From Ruminococcaceae bacterium BL-4 (lineage in GTDB: Bacteria; Bacillota; Clostridia; Oscillospirales; Acutalibacteraceae), in contig LR778134.1 in the NCBI GenBank assembly GCA_902809935.1, forward strand, positions 1,178,001 to 1,242,000: a DNA stretch of 64,000 nt. Reading direction: 5' to 3'. The notes under the pieces were generated by a model. It was not told the origin of the DNA. It saw only the letters and a list, made by a program, of their open reading frames with translations, and did no database searches. Position numbers and translations under genes: made by a program. Within the stretch, counting starts at the first letter, position 1; each line of letters opens with the position of its first letter. Positions 16,303 through 24,074 of this stretch are shown one piece after another.

Positions 16303-17673
16303 TTAGCTTATCAAAGCGTTTTGCATCTTTTGTTGTCTGCTTTTTAATTTGTAATAGTAGAACGTCCCAACAAGATCTGCCAAAAACCATCCTATGGGTA
16401 CCGATACCCATATTCCAATGATCCCAATTTGAGGGATCGCAGACAATAGGTATGCGAGCGTAACACGAGTGCCAAGTGAGATAATTGTCAGTATAACCGA
16501 CATGCCTGGTTTTCGCAGTGCCCGATACAGTCCATAAAACAAGAATAGAAAACCAATGCCAAAATAGCAGGCGCCCTCAATCCACAAATACTGCGTCCCG
16601 ATCGATAAAATGTTTGTTTCTTGCGGTTGTACAAAAACCAGCAGGAGCGGTTTTGCAAAAATACAGACAATAGCACTGACAGATATGCTAAATAGTACAG
16701 TTATAATAAATGCACTTCGAATTCCCTGCTTAATGCGTTTTGATTGTTTTGCTCCATAGTTTTGTGCAATGAAGATTGAAAAAGCGTTTCCAAAATCCTG
16801 TAACGGCATATAAGCAAAAGAATCGATTTTTACAGCTGCCGCAAATGCTGCCATTACGATGACTCCAAAGCTGTTAATCAAGCCTTGAACCATCAAAATT
16901 CCAAAGTTCATGATGGATTGTTGGATACAGGTCATAAACGAAAAATGGGTAATCTCTTTTAATAGACCAGGTTCTGAAAAATTCTCATTTTTATGAATAT
17001 GAAATTCCGGATAGAAAATTAGGGTATATATCATAATTCCCACACCGGATACAATTTGTGAAATTACAGTTGCAATCGCAGCACCTGCAACACCCCATTG
17101 AAAAGTAAGTACCAATAGTAAATCCAAGCCAATATTTAGAATTGCCGAAATGCCGAGAAAAACGAGGGGGGTAACAGAATTCCCTATGGAGCGTAAAAGC
17201 GAGGCATAAAAGTTGTAAAAAAAGGTGGCGCCAATTCCCCAAAAAATAATCCAAAGATAACTTCTTGTCAAAGTATATACTTCTGAGGGAATCCGAAGAA
17301 AATACATAATTGGATCGATCAGCAAAAACACAGCAAGGTTCAGAGCTGCCGTACATGTTAAAATCAATAAAAAAGAGGTGTAAATACTTTTTTTGAGACG
17401 CTCTGTATCGTTTTTTCCGAAATTGATAGAAAAAACGGTACCGCTGCCCATACACATTCCCATCATGATAGAAGTTAAAAACGTCATAAGAGTATACGAT
17501 GAGCCTACTGCTGCAAGCGCATTTTTGCCCACAAATTGTCCAACGATCAATGTGTCTACAATGTTGTATAATTGCTGTAGTAGATCTCCAACGATCATGG
17601 GAACTGCAAAACGTAACATCGATGATGTAATTTTTCCACTAGTCAAACATTTTTCTATGTGATTATTCGCCAA
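16303..17673 (-). CDS. MATE family multidrug efflux transporter
   Basis: Cation-coupled drug exporter with twelve predicted membrane segments in two homologous halves (about 456 residues). The N-terminal PMIVGDLLQQLYNIVDTLIVGQFVG segment and its mid-protein counterpart are typical MATE. The likely start is TTG at 17673, with AAAGGGTGG 8 bases upstream; the GTG at 17682 lies inside that site. It is a lone gene, convergent with the TetR gene, and faces no obvious dedicated regulator. Only about 30% alike by eye to the second MATE at 34229, so not a recent copy. Confidence 0.9.
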   Translation of the reverse strand: MANNHIEKCLTSGKITSSMLRFAVPMIVGDLLQQLYNIVDTLIVGQFVGKNALAAVGSSYTLMTFLTSIMMGMCMGSGTVFSINFGKNDTERLKKSIYTSFLLILTCTAALNLAVFLLIDPIMYFLRIPSEVYTLTRSYLWIIFWGIGATFFYNFYASLLRSIGNSVTPLVFLGISAILNIGLDLLLVLTFQWGVAGAAIATVISQIVSGVGIMIYTLIFYPEFHIHKNENFSEPGLLKEITHFSFMTCIQQSIMNFGILMVQGLINSFGVIVMAAFAAAVKIDSFAYMPLQDFGNAFSIFIAQNYGAKQSKRIKQGIRSAFIITVLFSISVSAIVCIFAKPLLLVFVQPQETNILSIGTQYLWIEGACYFGIGFLFLFYGLYRALRKPGMSVILTIISLGTRVTLAYLLSAIPQIGIIGIWVSVPIGWFLADLVGTFYYYKLKSRQQKMQNALIS

Positions 17674-17682
17674 TATTTCCAC

Positions 17683-17878
17683 CCTTTTAAGACAAGTTCA
17701 TTAGTCTTAATTAAGTATACCATAAAATCATAAACAAAACATGATAACACAAGTTGCCCTTTTGATCCACTTTTTATAGGTTGCAGCGCGAAGAGCTAAA
17801 TATCCACCCAAAGCCGCCCCACCTCTTACGGTAACGCCATTTAAGCCAAAATAGTCAAATCTTTTGTGCGCCTTTATT
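17683..17878 (-). other. Gap with a stop-free relic-like stretch
   Basis: Besides the MATE upstream region, the minus strand from about 17870 to 17712 reads without a stop in one frame (containing FDYFGLNGVTVRGGAALGG) and is noticeably more GC-rich than the flanks. It has no start codon or ribosome site of its own, and I do not recognise the protein. It could be a gene remnant. Confidence 0.25.
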
Positions 17879-18247
17879 TTATTTCAGCATGGCAAAAATC
17901 ATGCCGGAGAAGAAGGGGACAAGCCATATGGTCCATACGATGATGCTAAACTTGTGAAAATTTTGTAAGCTCTTCTCATTGCTTTGTTTCAGGACAACAG
18001 TAGCCCAGAATGCATGAAAAATCATAAGTAAAATAGCAAGAAGCCCTACAATACCATGAAAATTTAATACAAAACCATCTTTTGCTATTTTGCTCATGAT
18101 GGTTGTACCAGTTGTATCGAATACTAAACCGGCCCAAAACATGACGAGATGCCATGCCTTAAGCCGATGTTGGATCTTCTCGCCCCAAACACCTACGGAG
18201 TACAAGAGGAGCGCCAAACACATGCAGATAATTGACAGAATCAACAT
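17879..18247 (-). CDS. HsmA-like four-helix membrane protein
   Basis: 122 residues, almost entirely four membrane helices (about 1-20, 33-53, 65-87, 98-120) with conserved-looking His residues in KAWHLVMFW, LNFHGIVG, MIFHAFW and QNFHKFS. This fits the TIGR03987/HsmA family. In Clostridioides difficile, HsmA is a heme-binding membrane protein that lowers heme toxicity; this is family knowledge, not shown here. It is 16 bases downstream of a TetR gene and shares its promoter. The arrangement resembles hsmRA. Heme binding by the paired His residues is an inference. Confidence 0.78.
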   Translation of the reverse strand: MLILSIICMCLALLLYSVGVWGEKIQHRLKAWHLVMFWAGLVFDTTGTTIMSKIAKDGFVLNFHGIVGLLAILLMIFHAFWATVVLKQSNEKSLQNFHKFSIIVWTIWLVPFFSGMIFAMLK

Positions 18248-18263
18248 AAAAAATCCTCCTATT

Positions 18264-18818
18264 TTATAACAGTTCTCTTAAAAAATCTTCAAATAAATCG
18301 TAAGAAATCGTATGCTGCCGGGAAAGTGATACCAAATTGAATTGAATAAATTGTGCGGTATCTTGTTCACTCCTTTTTGGGAAAATATAGCCTGCCTTAT
18401 GCGCTTTAGTGATAAGAGATTCAATTTGCTGCGTAAATCTTTGCAAGTAACGTTGCTCTAATATAACACCCTTTTGAACACCTTTAGGGGTTTGATAAAA
18501 GGATGGGACAAGCCATTCAACTCGAAAAGCGTTTACATACTGAGACTGTAAATTAAAAATGCAGCGTAGCGCGGTATAAAAGTCGTGCTCCTCCTGTAAA
18601 TATTCCTCAACTTTTATAAAAAAATCGTCCCAGTAAGAGGCCATAAGTTCCACTAAAAGATCAGCCTTGGTTGGAAAGTAGTTGTAAATGGTTCCAAGGG
18701 CAATTCCGCAGCCATGGGATACACTGCGCATGTTTAATGCATCAATGCCCTGTGTGCTCACGATAGCCTTTGCTGTATTTAGGATGTGCTCACGGGCATT
18801 CGGAATTATTTTTGCCAT
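18264..18818 (-). CDS. TetR family regulator, operon with hsmA-like gene
   Basis: 184-residue TetR regulator with the DNA-binding domain at about residues 8-55 (MRSVSHGCGIALGTIYNYFPTKADLL) and a helical ligand domain with an aromatic-rich stretch (EWLVPSFYQ). TTGGAG stands 7 bases ahead of the ATG at 18818. It is transcribed from a strong promoter whose start region carries the dyad TGAACA-A-TGTTCA, indicating autorepression. The hsmA-like gene follows closely. If this is an hsmR equivalent, heme would be the inducer (inference). Confidence 0.88.
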   Translation of the reverse strand: MAKIIPNAREHILNTAKAIVSTQGIDALNMRSVSHGCGIALGTIYNYFPTKADLLVELMASYWDDFFIKVEEYLQEEHDFYTALRCIFNLQSQYVNAFRVEWLVPSFYQTPKGVQKGVILEQRYLQRFTQQIESLITKAHKAGYIFPKRSEQDTAQFIQFNLVSLSRQHTISYDLFEDFLRELL

Positions 18819-18841
18819 ATTATCACTCCAACTTATTTATA

Positions 18842-18882
18842 TGAACAATGTTCACTATAATTTAATGCTTGATACTTGTCAA
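18842..18882 (-). promoter_or_regulatory. Promoter and operator of the TetR/hsmA-like operon
   Basis: On the minus strand TTGACA (18882-18877), 17-base spacer, TATAGT (18859-18854). Immediately downstream is a perfect dyad, TGAACA-A-TGTTCA (18842-18854), covering the end of the -10 and the start point. Confidence 0.85.
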
Positions 18883-18905
18883 GGGGGGTTAAAGATATTA
18901 ACATG

Positions 18906-18951
18906 AAAAATAGATGCAGTATCATATATAATTGACACTGCATCTATTTTT
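18906..18951. terminator. Bidirectional terminator-like hairpin
   Basis: A perfect 15-base stem (18906-18920 with 18937-18951), flanked by A and T runs, stands just upstream of the TetR promoter. It would end transcripts entering from either side. Confidence 0.8.
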
Positions 18952-18965
18952 ATTGGAAAGTGTGA

Positions 18966-19157
18966 AGAATAGACAGTACAAGACGACAGATTATAAAAAT
19001 TGTGCGTGAGGTGAGTAAATTCACTGTGCGAATGCTAAAAACAGATGGCGTTGGTACGGGCAGGAGCACCGTTTTTCGATTGTTGTTTGGAATGTACCGA
19101 CCGCTTGAAGGCCAGGTACTGATTGATCGGACTGGCATATCAAATGATGTAGTATGA
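18966..19157 (+). pseudogene. Fragment of an ABC transporter ATP-binding domain
   Basis: The frame ending at the TGA at 19155-19157 encodes a Walker A-like GVGTGRSTVFRLLFGMY followed by RPLEGQVLIDRTGIS. This is the sequence around the P-loop of an exporter-type (ABCB/MdlB-like) ATPase, where GxGKST is followed by a leucine-rich helix and GxxxIDG. Here the P-loop Lys is Arg. Only about 60 residues remain: no Q-loop, signature or Walker B follows. Too short and degenerate to be functional; no intact copy of this type is in the window. Confidence 0.55.
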
Positions 19158-19233
19158 GAAGCAAATTGAAGAGAACAAAAAAGGGAGCAAAAAATTTTAC
19201 CAAATGCAGCAGAGCAGGTCTTTATGGATTTTA

Positions 19234-19521
19234 TTATAATGTCCTGTCAATAATTTCTGCCTGTGTAATAATATCCTGCAGTTTGTCGCCGCCCACTTTA
19301 TATTCTAAAAGCTCATCAACGGTATCGTAAACGGTACTGTCTTTTTCGACACCGTTACTCGGTCCAGCCGAAAATTCCATTTTGTCGTTTGGCCAAATGG
19401 GGCTGATGGTGTAGTCGATTCCTTTCCACTCAAATTCCACATCTCCGCCTCTTGACATACAACTTTTAAATTCGCTTAGAGTTTTAAACTGATTTGCGTC
19501 TTCATTAATGGTCAATATCAT
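19234..19521 (-). CDS. IDRT-family small protein, copy A
   Basis: A 95-residue protein of no family I recognise. It has four relatives in this window, plus decayed pieces. Shared features: N-terminal FKTLSEFKxCM, a central EFEWKGxDYTI strand pair, an acidic DELLEYKVGGDKLQDII helix, and an invariant C-terminal IDRT plus one hydrophobic residue. It has no signal peptide or membrane segment, is acidic, and is probably cytoplasmic. It lies downstream of the ceramidase-like gene on the same strand, 215 bases away. Closest relative is copy C at 28877 (about 80% identical by eye, with similar flanks), which indicates recent duplication. CTCTCC on the plus strand gives a GGAGAG site before the ATG. 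Confidence 0.8.
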   Translation of the reverse strand: MILTINEDANQFKTLSEFKSCMSRGGDVEFEWKGIDYTISPIWPNDKMEFSAGPSNGVEKDSTVYDTVDELLEYKVGGDKLQDIITQAEIIDRTL

Positions 19522-19685
19522 AGGGATCTCTCCTTTATATTTGTAAAATTCAAATTTAGGTACTTTGTTATGTGATATTTTACAAAGACTCAGTGAAATT
19601 TGTTTTTTATGCTTTTATTATAATATCTGAATTTGTATTTTGACAGGTCCTATAAAAAAATTTGGCTTATATAGAATGTAGAACA

Positions 19686-19720
19686 AAAACGAGCAACCCG
19701 TAAAGGCTGCTCGCTTTTTT
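19686..19720. terminator. Bidirectional terminator downstream of ceramidase-like gene
   Basis: CGAGCA (19690-19695) pairs with TGCTCG (19708-19713), strengthened by flanking A and T runs on both sides. Confidence 0.75.
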
Positions 19721-19736
19721 ATCATGCAAAAAAGTG

Positions 19737-21011
19737 CTAAATACTTGGAGCGTTCTTTGTAACGAATCGGATCAGCTCAGTTGCCGAATTACGGCGCAGA
19801 GGAAACACTCTGCCATGGTACACATAATAAATCAGCATGGACCAGTAAACCTCATAGCCGCCCTTGTCAAATTCCTCTTCCGTCGGAAAATAGCCGGTGC
19901 AGCCGTTAGTATAGCCGCCGAAATAAAAGAAATCGTTATGGAGAAATTCTGAAACACGCAGAGCAAATTCCACCATAATCTCATTTGCAACGCCGCACAG
20001 ACAACCGCTTCCGAGGGAGAAGTATTGCACTTCGATTTTCTCTGTTTGCTGGTGAATATCGTTTTGGAGCAGGTGCTGCACTTGCTTTAGCCAATCCGTA
20101 CCGTCAATGCCACAATATTTTCGGGCTTCATCTGCGATTTCTATGGCGTGCAGATAAGGCGGTACATCAGCTGTCAATGTGACTTGACGCGAGTACATGG
20201 AAAGTTGATCGATTTTTTGTGGATGCAGGAACAAAACGACAGGCTTTACATCGCACAGCACAGCTTTTGCCATATCTTCAAGTGCTGTGTCCGAACGGAT
20301 AAAGCGTTCATCATTAGCATCAGGTGGATTGATAGCAGATTTAAAATATCGTGGCGCAATATTTCCGGATGCCCCTTGGGTTACCATGATTGGACACCCG
20401 AACTCTTTACTCAGAGTATCCCGGACAGTACCGAAATAATCTGGCGAAATCAGGTAGTTATCTGCTTTCAGTACATTGTTATGCGCGGTCAAGCGAAGCA
20501 GCAGAAGCTTTAGTTTACCGCTTCTGGAATCGCAGATTTTTAGGATTCCGATTCGTCTGTCTAGTGCATTACAGCCCTTGCGCCGGTTCAGTCCAATATC
20601 GGTAAAAGCATTGCCCCATATGGCGTTCACGGGAACCATATCCTGCAAGGCCCGTACGGCAGTATCTTTTAAACAAGCGCATACGAATCGGTAATATTCC
20701 GGTGAAGCACTTTCATTCGGTGCAGAATGGCAGTGGGAAAAGCAAAGCATGATTTTTTCGCGGGAAATGCGCAGAACTTTTCCCATTTCGTCCCGCAGAG
20801 AATTTGCGTGCTGTTTTGAAAAGCCAATATGATCAATGGTAACCACACAGCATCGTTTTTCGCCTAGTTGCCATACAGCTACCTGTGCCAAAAGTGAATG
20901 CAGAATGCCGCGGGACATTTCATCTGCGCGGCCAAAGCCGACGGTTTCTATCGGTGTGAATGGCGTGATATCCGTCTCAGAAAATCCTAACATCAAAGTT
21001 TTATTTTTCAT
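19737..21011 (-). CDS. Neutral/alkaline ceramidase-like hydrolase
   Basis: 424 residues resembling the catalytic half of neutral/alkaline non-lysosomal ceramidases. It starts LMLGFSETDITPFTP (family GxGxxDITP) and has the zinc-site motif CFSHCHSAPN (family HTHSGPG). Also present are the TQGASGNIAP segment (family NxGDVSPN) and a late GGYTNGCTGYFPTEEEFDKGGYE (family YxPTxxxxxxGGYE). AAGGAGTAAAGTACC precedes the ATG. There is no signal peptide, unlike secreted ceramidases, so the protein appears cytoplasmic. Many bacterial relatives of this length have unknown amide substrates. A decayed copy lies at 26560-26735, and IDRT-family genes flank it on both sides. Confidence 0.82.
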   Translation of the reverse strand: MKNKTLMLGFSETDITPFTPIETVGFGRADEMSRGILHSLLAQVAVWQLGEKRCCVVTIDHIGFSKQHANSLRDEMGKVLRISREKIMLCFSHCHSAPNESASPEYYRFVCACLKDTAVRALQDMVPVNAIWGNAFTDIGLNRRKGCNALDRRIGILKICDSRSGKLKLLLLRLTAHNNVLKADNYLISPDYFGTVRDTLSKEFGCPIMVTQGASGNIAPRYFKSAINPPDANDERFIRSDTALEDMAKAVLCDVKPVVLFLHPQKIDQLSMYSRQVTLTADVPPYLHAIEIADEARKYCGIDGTDWLKQVQHLLQNDIHQQTEKIEVQYFSLGSGCLCGVANEIMVEFALRVSEFLHNDFFYFGGYTNGCTGYFPTEEEFDKGGYEVYWSMLIYYVYHGRVFPLRRNSATELIRFVTKNAPSI

Positions 21012-21063
21012 GGTACTTTACTCCTTAATTTAAAATCAAAAGGTGCAAAGTTACCCGGATAGA

Positions 21064-21129
21064 TCAGTACTCCATGCAGTCTCTATCCCAAATAACTTTG
21101 CATGGAGCAGTGACAATGGCTAATTTCAT
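21064..21129 (-). CDS. Possible 21-residue ORF or alcohol dehydrogenase relic
   Basis: ATG at 21129 with GAAGGGAC about 8 bases upstream encodes MKLAIVTAPCKVIWDRDCMEY. The start resembles the N-terminus of zinc alcohol dehydrogenases (MKAxVxTAPGK), so it may be a truncated remnant. The ribosome site and position just upstream of the ceramidase-like gene would also allow a leader peptide. Low certainty. Confidence 0.25.
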   Translation of the reverse strand: MKLAIVTAPCKVIWDRDCMEY

Positions 21130-21172
21130 ATCATCAGTCCCTTCTAAATGACTTTTGTCAGTGTGTCGTTGT

Positions 21173-21207
21173 CTCAATTTAGGGATAGGATTAATTGATA
21201 TAAAAAG
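21173..21207. repeat. Dispersed 35-base repeat, copy 1
   Basis: CTCAATTTAGGGATAG followed by a variable AT stretch and AATTGATATAAAAAG. Nearly the same sequence occurs at 33973-34007 (about four differences). This copy lies just beyond the 3' end of IDRT copy B. Function unknown; possibly the end of a mobile or recombination unit. Confidence 0.5.
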
Positions 21208-21236
21208 CTACCGGATAAAAGGTTCAAATTAAACAA

Positions 21237-21512
21237 TTAAATAGTACGGTCTATCACTGAAACTTTCATAATAACATCACGAAGCCGGTCTTTGCCAACC
21301 ATGTATTCCAACACGTCGTCGGCGGTGTTACACCATTTTTCACATGAGCCATCTATTTTGGCAATACAATAGCGGCTTCCGTCCCAAAAAATCCCATATT
21401 GTTCAGAATGCCATTCCAAAACGACTTCATCGTGAAACCGCATACATTTTTTAAAATCACTGAGTGTTTTAAAATGATCTTCTTCCGACCTATTATTAAT
21501 TGTTTTCATCAT
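21237..21512 (-). CDS. IDRT-family small protein, copy B
   Basis: 91 residues. Keeps the family pattern FKTLSDFKKCM, LEWHSEQYGIF, ADDVLEYMVGKDRLRDVI and C-terminal IDRTI. The middle section is diverged from copies A and C: it is shorter and carries extra Cys residues (SCEKWC). No known domain recognised. It lies upstream of and parallel to the ceramidase-like gene. Start taken at the first ATG (21512); the next codon is also ATG. Confidence 0.75.
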   Translation of the reverse strand: MMKTINNRSEEDHFKTLSDFKKCMRFHDEVVLEWHSEQYGIFWDGSRYCIAKIDGSCEKWCNTADDVLEYMVGKDRLRDVIMKVSVIDRTI

Positions 21513-21825
21513 TCATAGGGCCCTCCATGTTTTGACTTGCACGCCGATGCATATCTCAAAATAATCGATTATCGGAGCAAAACCAGGACGTTCATTTAGA
21601 TTATTCCAACTAATTTTATGACTGTAAAAATCATCATCATATAAAAAACCAAATTAAGTATACCACAAAAGGCTTTAGACTGCGAATTTTTGTGGTCGAG
21701 TCTGTGAGGACGAAATGTTCAGAAAATAATTTTATATGAAATATTTGGAGTATCCATTTGAACAATTGACAAACTAATTTGATTAGTTTATAATAAATTA
21801 AATTAGTTTAAAAAGAAGGCTTTAT
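21513..21825. other. Intergenic region upstream of TetR/TauE operon
   Basis: Holds the promoter and operator listed separately and the upstream region of IDRT copy B. The rest is AT-rich with a short ATAATCGATTAT palindrome near 21564. I see no gene in it. Confidence 0.5.
21766..21794 (+). promoter_or_regulatory. Promoter with TetR operator in the spacer
   Basis: TTGACA (21766-21771), 17-base spacer, TATAAT (21789-21794). The spacer is filled by a perfect dyad AAACTAAT-TTG-ATTAGTTT (21771-21789). A further half-site, AAATTAGTTT, follows near 21801-21810. This is a textbook repressor site, most simply for the TetR protein encoded directly downstream. Confidence 0.88.
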
Positions 21826-22398
21826 ATGAGCACAAAAAGAAGTTTGGATTCACAAACAATTTTGAATGCTGCGGCAGAACTTGCAGAAGAAAAGGGCCTT
21901 GAGAATGTTTCTTTACTCCAGATTGCGGAAAAATTGGGAGTAAAATCACCGTCTCTATATAATCATTTAAGTGGATTGCAAGAACTTTCGATGGGGATTG
22001 CAAATTTAGCAATTAACAGACTTGAAGATGCAATCCGCAGTGCAGCAATCGGTCGGTCAAAAGAAGATGCTCTGCTATCAATTGCCTCAGCATATCGTAA
22101 ATTTGCAAAAGAAAATCCGGAACTTTATAAAGCAATTTTAAGATTTCCTCATTATAACGACAGCGATATTCAGGAGGCGGGGCATTCCGTTGTTCGTATT
22201 TTGTATCAAGTGATGGAACCATATCATTATAGCAAGGAAGATACCATTCATTTTGTTCGTGGATTCCGCAGCGCACTTCATGGCTTTATTTCGCTGGAAG
22301 AGGCCGGATTTTTTCAAAGTGATGAGGCTAATGTGGATAAAAGCTATAAACAGCTTGTTTTATGTCTAATATCCGCTTTAAGCGAAGGAGATGCTTAG
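21826..22398 (+). CDS. TetR family regulator with WHG-type C-terminal domain
   Basis: 190 residues. DNA-binding domain at about residues 10-55 (VSLLQIAEKLGVKSPSLYNHLSGLQEL). The C-terminal part (FRSALHGFISLEEAGFF) matches the TetR_C_33/WHG ligand-domain type. The gene begins 31 bases after the -10 of a promoter that carries a dyad matching such a repressor, so autorepression is likely. Its stop lies 1 base before the start of the permease gene, making a two-gene operon. Confidence 0.9.
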   Translation: MSTKRSLDSQTILNAAAELAEEKGLENVSLLQIAEKLGVKSPSLYNHLSGLQELSMGIANLAINRLEDAIRSAAIGRSKEDALLSIASAYRKFAKENPELYKAILRFPHYNDSDIQEAGHSVVRILYQVMEPYHYSKEDTIHFVRGFRSALHGFISLEEAGFFQSDEANVDKSYKQLVLCLISALSEGDA

Positions 22399-22399
22399 A

Positions 22400-23176
22400 A
22401 TGTTTCAATATATTGCATTACCCGTTGTAGGATTTGTGGTTGGGCTACTGATTATTTCGCTTGGTGGAGGTGGAGGAGCTGTTTATGTAGGAATATTAAC
22501 GGTTTTCTTTAATATTCCGCCTGCCATTGCGGCATCTACTTCACTTGCCACCACGATTCCTACGACAGCAGTAGGAACGTTCAGCCATTGGAAAGCTGGA
22601 AATGTAAACTGGCACTTTGGAGTTACAATGTTAATTGGCGGCGTGGTTGGGTCTATTGTAGGTTCCCTATGTTCAGGATTTTTGCAGCAGAACCTGTATA
22701 ATAAATTGACCGGAATTATTCTGCTGTTACTGGCAGTACAAATGCTTGTCTCATATATAAAGAATAAGCGAAAAAAAGAAGATGGGCAGGACGTCAGTCA
22801 ACTCCATAAGAAATCCAACACTATAAAAGCCGTTTGTTTTGGTCTGCTTGGTGGAATTATGTCTGGGCTTGTTGGTCTTAGCGGAGGTGGCCCTATTATC
22901 GCAGGACTTATGCTTCTTGGATGTCAGGCCCTTGAAACCGTAGGGACTTCAGTGCTCGTGCTGTTTGGCATAGCAGTTACTGGTTTTATCACGCATCTTG
23001 GAATAGGAAGTATCGATTGGCAACTCGTAGGATTGTTGACGATTGGTACAATTTGTGGTGCTTTTGTTGGCCCTCTTCTTCTCAAGAAGATAGACAAGAA
23101 AAAGTTAGAGAAAATTCTTCAGCCCGTGCTTTTTATGATGATCGTTGTAATGGGTGGAATAGAAATATTTAAATAG
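22400..23176 (+). CDS. TauE/SafE family permease (sulfite/organosulfonate exporter type)
   Basis: 258 residues, about eight membrane helices, with the family glycine-rich motifs in both halves (LIISLGGGGGAVYVGIL and GLVGLSGGGPIIAGLMLLG). Members export sulfite, sulfoacetate or related anions, but substrates of most are unknown. The ATG at 22400 follows AAGGAG by 9 bases; the earlier ATG at 22391 abuts that site. Cotranscribed with the upstream TetR gene, whose ligand is probably the exported anion or its precursor (inference). Confidence 0.88.
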   Translation: MFQYIALPVVGFVVGLLIISLGGGGGAVYVGILTVFFNIPPAIAASTSLATTIPTTAVGTFSHWKAGNVNWHFGVTMLIGGVVGSIVGSLCSGFLQQNLYNKLTGIILLLLAVQMLVSYIKNKRKKEDGQDVSQLHKKSNTIKAVCFGLLGGIMSGLVGLSGGGPIIAGLMLLGCQALETVGTSVLVLFGIAVTGFITHLGIGSIDWQLVGLLTIGTICGAFVGPLLLKKIDKKKLEKILQPVLFMMIVVMGGIEIFK

Positions 23177-23318
23177 TGCTGTGAATTTGATCTTTTGTAA
23201 TGCGCTTGTATTGATGGAGAAACAGAATAGGAATGAATGTAAGAACATCTTTTAACTTAACAGACTGAACTTTTCCTGCCATAACAACGGTTCGTTTCTG
23301 CTGAGAAGACTGTTTGTT

Positions 23319-24074
23319 CTACAGACTTGTCTCCTTTTTTAATCTGTATAATGCCCATGAAAAGCTGATCAGGCACAGAACGGCGAGTAAAAGAATGGCT
23401 AAGATTACATCATGGATAACGATATTTCCCTGTAAGATCAAATCCCGTAAAACATTGATTACATGAGTAAAGGGGTTTAGGTTGACTGCAATTTTAAGTC
23501 CCCCGGATAGTTGATCTTCCGGAAATAACGCTGTGCTGAGAAAAAAGATCGGCAAGACAATCGCATTCATTACGGTCTCGTAAAGGACTTCATTGGGAAG
23601 GCAAAGACTGATTGCGTAGGTTAATCCTGCCATAAAGAAAGACGTCAGAAAGACAAGCAAAATAATGATAAGCAGTCCTGAAAATCCCGAAGCAATTTTT
23701 ACCGAGAAAAATAGGCTTACAGCGCACATAATGACGACTTCAAGAAAGGTACATAATACCGCTTCCAATACCTGACCGAGTACAATTGAGCTTCTCTGAA
23801 CCGGGGCGATCAGTATCCGGTAGAAACTGCCGTCTGTTTTCATCAGATAATTCATAATGCCGCTGCTGCTGCAAGTTCCGAAACTCACCAATATAATGAG
23901 TCCGGGAAGAATAAAAGCCGTATAGTTTTGAATCCCAATGCCCTGCATAGCTTGACCGGCGACAGCACTGTATAAAACCAGCCAAAGCATAGGCTGCAAA
24001 ATGGTAATCACGATCGTAAAAGCGTTATGAAAACGCCACTTTATATCTCGTTTAAGTAAAGTTAAAACATCCAT
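23319..24074 (-). CDS. ABC-2 type transporter permease
   Basis: About 251 residues with six membrane helices; ABC2_membrane family (DrrB/NodJ-like: NPFTHVINVLRDL and FPEDQLSGG near the C-terminus). Works with the ATPase encoded directly upstream to export drugs or lipids. The ATG at 24074 overlaps the ATPase stop (TGATG), and AAAGGAGG lies 7 bases upstream. Last gene of an AraC-GyrI-ATPase-permease operon. Confidence 0.9.
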   Translation of the reverse strand: MDVLTLLKRDIKWRFHNAFTIVITILQPMLWLVLYSAVAGQAMQGIGIQNYTAFILPGLIILVSFGTCSSSGIMNYLMKTDGSFYRILIAPVQRSSIVLGQVLEAVLCTFLEVVIMCAVSLFFSVKIASGFSGLLIIILLVFLTSFFMAGLTYAISLCLPNEVLYETVMNAIVLPIFFLSTALFPEDQLSGGLKIAVNLNPFTHVINVLRDLILQGNIVIHDVILAILLLAVLCLISFSWALYRLKKETSL

